The notes under the pieces: model-generated
What the model was told of the DNA's origin: nothing
The model's database searches: none
Seen by the model: the letters and a program-made list of their open reading frames with translations, nothing else
NCBI RefSeq assembly: GCF_016863195.1
Contig: NZ_BOOK01000036.1
Span: forward strand, 124,001 to 188,000
DNA length: 64,000 nt
DNA from: Paraplanobispora takensis
GTDB lineage: Bacteria > Actinomycetota > Actinomycetes > Streptosporangiales > Streptosporangiaceae
Direction of reading: 5' to 3'
Program-made: the position numbers and the translations under genes
Shown: piece by piece, positions 60,896 to 64,000 of the stretch
How positions within the stretch are numbered: position 1 is the stretch's first letter
How the letters are laid out: the number at the start of each line of letters is the position of its first letter

Positions 60896-60986
60896 AACTG
60901 TCCACCCAACTGTCCACGGAACTGTCCATCGGGCTCTCCTATAGGACCCTCCTGCGGACAGTTGGACAGTTCCCCACAGGACAGTT
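60896..60986. promoter_or_regulatory. Candidate clt locus: 3 direct and 3 inverted AACTGTCC repeats
   Basis: AACTGTCC at 60896, 60908 and 60920 (exact 12-bp period) is followed after a 28-bp spacer by its complement GGACAGTT at 60956, 60964 and 60979. The array lies 22 bases behind traB. In pSVH1-type plasmids, TraB binds 8-bp repeats of a clt site near traB, so the match in place, size and number is good. Confidence 0.75.
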
Positions 60987-61080
60987 CACCCCTCACCTTC
61001 CGTAATCACTCTCGCGCCCGGACGGCACCCGATCAAAGCCATCTGGGCGCTTTGCCGTGTCCCGGGAAAGGACGCCAGCC

Positions 61081-61344
61081 ATGACCTTCCTCTCCCTCTT
61101 GTCCGTGTCCACGCCACCGGTTCAGAGCGGTAATCCGCTGCCCGGATGGCTGGTTCTGATCAGTCTGGCTGCGCTGTACGGCGCCGGCTATGCCCTCTCC
61201 ATCCGGTTGCACCCGTATCGGGCCTGTCGCCGCTGCCGCGGCTCCGGCAAACACCGCGGCTGGTTCTTCACCGACGCCTTCCGCGCCTGCGACGCCTGCG
61301 GCGGCACCGGCCGCGAGCTGCGCCGCTTCGCCCGCGACGACTGA
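61081..61344 (+). CDS. Small membrane protein with DnaJ-type zinc motif
   Basis: An 87-residue protein: one membrane segment (LPGWLVLISLAALYGAGYAL) followed by a two-part zinc motif CRRCRGSGKHRG and CDACGGTGRELR, the CxxCxGxG repeat of DnaJ. Such single-repeat proteins are common on actinomycete conjugative elements; role unknown. GAAAGGA lies eight bases upstream of the ATG at 61081. The following ~180 bases to 61523 contain only out-of-style short frames. Confidence 0.7.
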   Translation: MTFLSLLSVSTPPVQSGNPLPGWLVLISLAALYGAGYALSIRLHPYRACRRCRGSGKHRGWFFTDAFRACDACGGTGRELRRFARDD

Positions 61345-61523
61345 CCCCACGCGACCCTGCAACACCCCACTCCGCCACGACACCGGCGCTCTCGTCATCA
61401 ATCCCTTCCGCGCCTGCTCCGGCACCGGGATGCGCCCCCAGATCGGCTGGCAGCTCTGGACCTACTTCCACCGCATCCACCGCGACGGCACCCGCTGACC
61501 CCGCACCCAAGGAGACATCCGCC

Positions 61524-62519
61524 ATGTCCGACCACAGCTCGATCGAGTGGACCAACGCCACCTGGAATCCCGTCACCGGCTGCACCAAGGTCTCCCGAGG
61601 CTGTGACCACTGCTACGCCGAGACGTTCGCCGAGCGCTGGCGCGGCACTCCGGGCCACCACTTCACCAACGGGTTCGACGTCCAGCTTCGCCCCGAGCGC
61701 CTGGATCAGCCGCTGAGCTGGCGCAAGCCGCGCCGCATCTTCGTCAACAGCATGTCCGACCTGTTCCACGACGCCGTGCCGGACGACTTCATCCTGAAGG
61801 TCTTCGAACGGATGTGGTGGGCCCCGCAGCACACCTTTCAGGTGCTCACCAAGCGGCACGGCCGGATGCGATCCCTGCTGCCGCGTCTGGAGGAGCGCCT
61901 TCGCCAGGTCGAGACGGACCTCACGCTGGTGGACTGCCCGACGCCGCTCATCTGGCCGCTGCCGAATGTGTGGCTGGGCGTCTCGGTCGAGGACCAAAAG
62001 CACGCCGAGCTCCGGATACCCGCGCTGCTGGAGACTCCGGCCGCGGTGCGGTTCGTCAGCGCTGAACCATTGCTGGGGCCGATCGACCTGACACGGGCCG
62101 TTCGGACCATGGGCAGCCAGCGCGGCCACGGCTTGACCGCCTCCTTCATCCACGCGGGCGACTGCTGCCGCCACTTCCACGGCATCGACTGGGTCATCGT
62201 CGGCGGAGAGTCCGGCGCCCGAGCCCGTCCCATGCACCCCGACTGGGCGCGCTCCCTGCGCGACCAGTGCGCCGCCGCTGAGGTGCCGTTCTTCTTCAAA
62301 CAGCACGGCGCCTGGGCGCCGTGGGAGCAGGGCAGTCCCACCCCGGCCGCTGTCCGCAGCACCCTGGCACTGGTCAGCCCGGACGGCCGCACCCACTCCC
62401 CGCGCATCGGCGCGCCGGCCCCGGCCGGATCGGTCCTGATGGCCCGCTACGGCAAGGGCCGATCCGGCCGTGTGCTCGACGGCCACACCTGGGAGCAGTT
62501 CCCGGCGGTGGCCGCATGA
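61524..62519 (+). CDS. Phage Gp37/Gp68-like (DUF5131) protein
   Basis: A 331-residue protein of the phage Gp37/Gp68 family. The N-terminus SSIEWTNATWNPVTGC leads into GCTKVSRGCDHCYAETFAER, a three-cysteine set (C-x6-C-x2-C) like a radical-SAM cluster. Further family blocks are RRIFVNSMSDLFHDAV, TFQVLTKRHGRM, PNVWLGVSVE, RFVSAEPLLGPID, WVIVGGESGARARPMHPDW and FFFKQHGAW. Catalysis is unproven; family members often sit beside the three-Cys-motif partner TcmP in mobile elements. AAGGAG lies nine bases upstream. It is coupled by an ATGA overlap to the next small gene and then to a DNA methylase. Confidence 0.88.
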   Translation: MSDHSSIEWTNATWNPVTGCTKVSRGCDHCYAETFAERWRGTPGHHFTNGFDVQLRPERLDQPLSWRKPRRIFVNSMSDLFHDAVPDDFILKVFERMWWAPQHTFQVLTKRHGRMRSLLPRLEERLRQVETDLTLVDCPTPLIWPLPNVWLGVSVEDQKHAELRIPALLETPAAVRFVSAEPLLGPIDLTRAVRTMGSQRGHGLTASFIHAGDCCRHFHGIDWVIVGGESGARARPMHPDWARSLRDQCAAAEVPFFFKQHGAWAPWEQGSPTPAAVRSTLALVSPDGRTHSPRIGAPAPAGSVLMARYGKGRSGRVLDGHTWEQFPAVAA

Positions 62520-62764
62520 TCGGCCGCATCTACCTGGAGCGCGGCCGGCCCGTGGCGGTCCTCATCCGCTGGGGATCGGCCATCCGCCCCGGCGAGCAGC
62601 CCGCCCGCCTGACCGTGCTCCCGGCCCCGTCCGGGCGGGCCGTTCCCGCCCACGGCACCGGCCCGCGCAACGTCCTGATTCGCCGCGCGGACGGCTCCCT
62701 CATCGTCCGCCCGTTCCGGGGGCTGCACCGCCCCACCCCGGACAAGGAGATCTCATCGTGCTGA
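62516..62764 (+). CDS. Small basic beta-rich protein (hypothetical)
   Basis: An 82-residue protein (MIGRIYLERGRPVAVLIRWG, RAVPAHGTGPRNVLIRRADG, SLIVRPFRGLHRPTPD), probably a small beta barrel. It begins in the stop codon of the Gp37/Gp68 gene and overlaps the start of the DNA methylase by seven bases, so the three form one translational unit. No family recognised. Confidence 0.7.
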   Translation: MIGRIYLERGRPVAVLIRWGSAIRPGEQPARLTVLPAPSGRAVPAHGTGPRNVLIRRADGSLIVRPFRGLHRPTPDKEISSC

Positions 62765-64000
62765 CCGTCATGGACTGGTTCTGCGGAGCCGGCGGCTCCT
62801 CCCAGGGCGCGCACGCGGTGCCCGGCGTGACCGTCACCCGCGCCGCCAACCACTGGGAAGTGGCCATCGCCTCCCACGCCGCCAACTTCCCGACCACCGA
62901 CCACTACCAGGGCGACATCCGCACCGCCCCCGTGCAGCGCTGGCCCGTCTGTGACATCTTCTGGGCCTCGCCCGAATGCCCGAAGTGGAGCCGTGCCCGC
63001 GGCACGCGCCGCGACTTCCACAACACCCGCCAGGGCGCCCTGTTCGAGCTGCCCGGCACCGCCCGCTCCGCCGAACACGAACGCTCCCGCGCCCTCATGG
63101 AAGAGGTCCCGCTCTACCTGGAGGGCGTGGCCGATCGCGGCGGGCGGGTGCTGGCCGGCGTGGTCGAGAACGTCATCGACTGCCGCGCCTGGGACGCCTG
63201 GGACGGCTGGACCGGCCGCATCCACGCCCTGGGCTACCGCACGAAGGTGCTCGCGCTCAACAGCATGCACGCCCGGCCGGTGCGCACCCCGGCCGCCCCG
63301 CAGTCCCGCGACCGGCTGTATATCGCCTACTGGCACCGCTGTCTGGGCCGCGCCCCGGACTTCGACAAGTGGCTTCGCCCGAAGGCATGGTGCCCGTCGT
63401 GCGGACAGCGCATCGACGCCGTGCAGACCTTCAAGAACCCGCGCCGCGACATGGGCCGCTACCGCCAGCAATACCTCTACCGCTGCCCGCACACCTCCTG
63501 CCGGGGCGCGGTAGTCGAACCCGAGGTGCTCCCGGCCGCAACCGCGATCGACTGGAGCCTTCCCGGAGTGCGGATCGGGGAGCGCAACGAACCGCTCGCC
63601 GCGGCCACGATGCGGCGCATCCGTGAGGGCATCGCCCGCTACTGGGGGCCCATCCTGGCCCCGGCCGGCGGCACCTGGCGTGACCAGGCCAGCCCGATCG
63701 GTGCGCCGATGCCCACCCGCACCACCCGCGAAAGCGACGGCCTCGCCGTCCCGCCGCCGCTGGTGCCGGTCGAAGGGCGCGACGGCAAGACCGCGCGCCC
63801 GGCCGCGTGGCCGCTGCGCACCCAGACCACCCGCAACGAGACCGGCCTGGCCCTGCCCGGCGCGGCGGGGGCATTCATCGCCGAGCTGCGCGGCGGGGGG
63901 TCGGTGGCCCGGCCGGTGGCCGAGGCGCTGGCCACCGTGACCGCCTCCGGCAACCACCACGGCCTGGTCACCCCGCCCGAGCCCGGTGGCCTGCTGGTGC
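62758..64000 (+). CDS. DNA (cytosine-5) methyltransferase, partial
   Basis: At least 414 residues, running off the right edge. GTG start with AAGGAGA nine bases upstream. C5-methylase motifs: I MDWFCGAGGSSQGAH, IV FWASPECPKWS (catalytic Cys in a PEC rather than PPC context), VI GVVENV and VIII QSRDRLYIAYWH. A two-part cysteine knuckle, CPSCGQRI and CPHTSC, is inserted behind motif VIII before the target-recognition part, as in several phage enzymes. No restriction gene is seen, so an orphan methylase protecting or marking the element is likely. The end of the recognition region and motifs IX-X lie outside or at the edge. Confidence 0.88.
   Translation, partial: MLTVMDWFCGAGGSSQGAHAVPGVTVTRAANHWEVAIASHAANFPTTDHYQGDIRTAPVQRWPVCDIFWASPECPKWSRARGTRRDFHNTRQGALFELPGTARSAEHERSRALMEEVPLYLEGVADRGGRVLAGVVENVIDCRAWDAWDGWTGRIHALGYRTKVLALNSMHARPVRTPAAPQSRDRLYIAYWHRCLGRAPDFDKWLRPKAWCPSCGQRIDAVQTFKNPRRDMGRYRQQYLYRCPHTSCRGAVVEPEVLPAATAIDWSLPGVRIGERNEPLAAATMRRIREGIARYWGPILAPAGGTWRDQASPIGAPMPTRTTRESDGLAVPPPLVPVEGRDGKTARPAAWPLRTQTTRNETGLALPGAAGAFIAELRGGGSVARPVAEALATVTASGNHHGLVTPPEPGGLLV

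Larger units (their letters stand above)
49984..64000. mobile_element. Actinomycete integrative and conjugative element (AICE), left part
   Basis: It begins at the tRNA-Tyr fragment and contains, in order, a cargo methyltransferase, a GntR repressor of KorSA type, a long rightward operon of small proteins, WhiB, Spd-type membrane proteins, an FtsK-like TraB translocase with clt-like repeats, and phage/plasmid-type DNA modification genes. No relaxase or type IV secretion genes are seen, which fits the double-stranded-DNA transfer of AICEs. Integrase, Xis and Rep are expected beyond 64,000. Right border not seen. Confidence 0.8.

Noticed and set aside
61345-61498. Short frame ending in RIHRDGTR before the Gp37/Gp68 gene
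   Set aside because: No start codon with a ribosome binding site; only about 20 codons follow the one ATG.

Overview
The window is very GC-rich DNA with actinomycete gene style: GTG/TTG starts, purine-rich ribosome binding sites, WhiB, SARP and LAL regulators, and a rpmG-hadA-hadB-murB neighbourhood. The mix suggests a filamentous Streptosporangiaceae-like actinomycete (inference from gene content, not a species call). Positions 1 to about 49,980 look like chromosome. From about 49,984 to the right edge the window holds the left part of an actinomycete integrative and conjugative element (AICE) that runs out of the window.

Left part (1-14,900): a partial FAD-dependent amine oxidase diverging from a choline-kinase-like phosphotransferase and an APC permease; lipB and a PspC protein; two secreted M28 aminopeptidases; small stress-type genes with a CBS-domain protein; uppP; a run of small membrane proteins with a DedA protein; and an ABC-2/SNG1-like membrane protein facing its likely TetR repressor across a doubled operator. 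Middle (15,000-36,600): helicase hrpB; an SPFH protein with a ribbon-helix-helix partner under a palindrome; an amidase; a TROVE (Ro60-like) plus ARPP-like pair; a deoC-ALDH-ALDH operon; a LAL regulator; a TMEM165-type transporter behind a yybP-ykoY manganese riboswitch; murB; hadAB; rpmG; tRNA-Met and tRNA-Thr; and a hemerythrin protein.

Right chromosomal part (36,600-49,980): a large SARP/ATPase/TPR regulator, a Ca2+/H+ exchanger, small enzymes, a STAS protein, an SUMF1-fold protein, a decayed AraC gene, and a compact four-gene unit (45,736-48,751). In that unit three small proteins precede a leaderless, hence probably cytoplasmic, subtilisin-like protease. The third small protein is a stand-alone paralogue of the protease's own prodomain. 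This unit is the best candidate for an undescribed system in the window.

AICE part (49,984-64,000): a 3' fragment of tRNA-Tyr marks the attachment site. Next come a lower-GC methyltransferase cargo gene with its own U-tract terminator, a GntR (KorSA-type) repressor with a two-by-two box operator, and a long rightward operon of small proteins, WhiB, a degenerate M48-like protein and Spd-type membrane proteins. The FtsK-like TraB transfer ATPase follows, with three direct plus three inverted 8-bp repeats right behind it (candidate clt/TraB recognition site). Last are a DnaJ-type zinc protein, a Gp37/Gp68 (DUF5131) protein, a small protein and a partial cytosine-C5 DNA methyltransferase. Integrase, excisionase and Rep genes would be expected further right.
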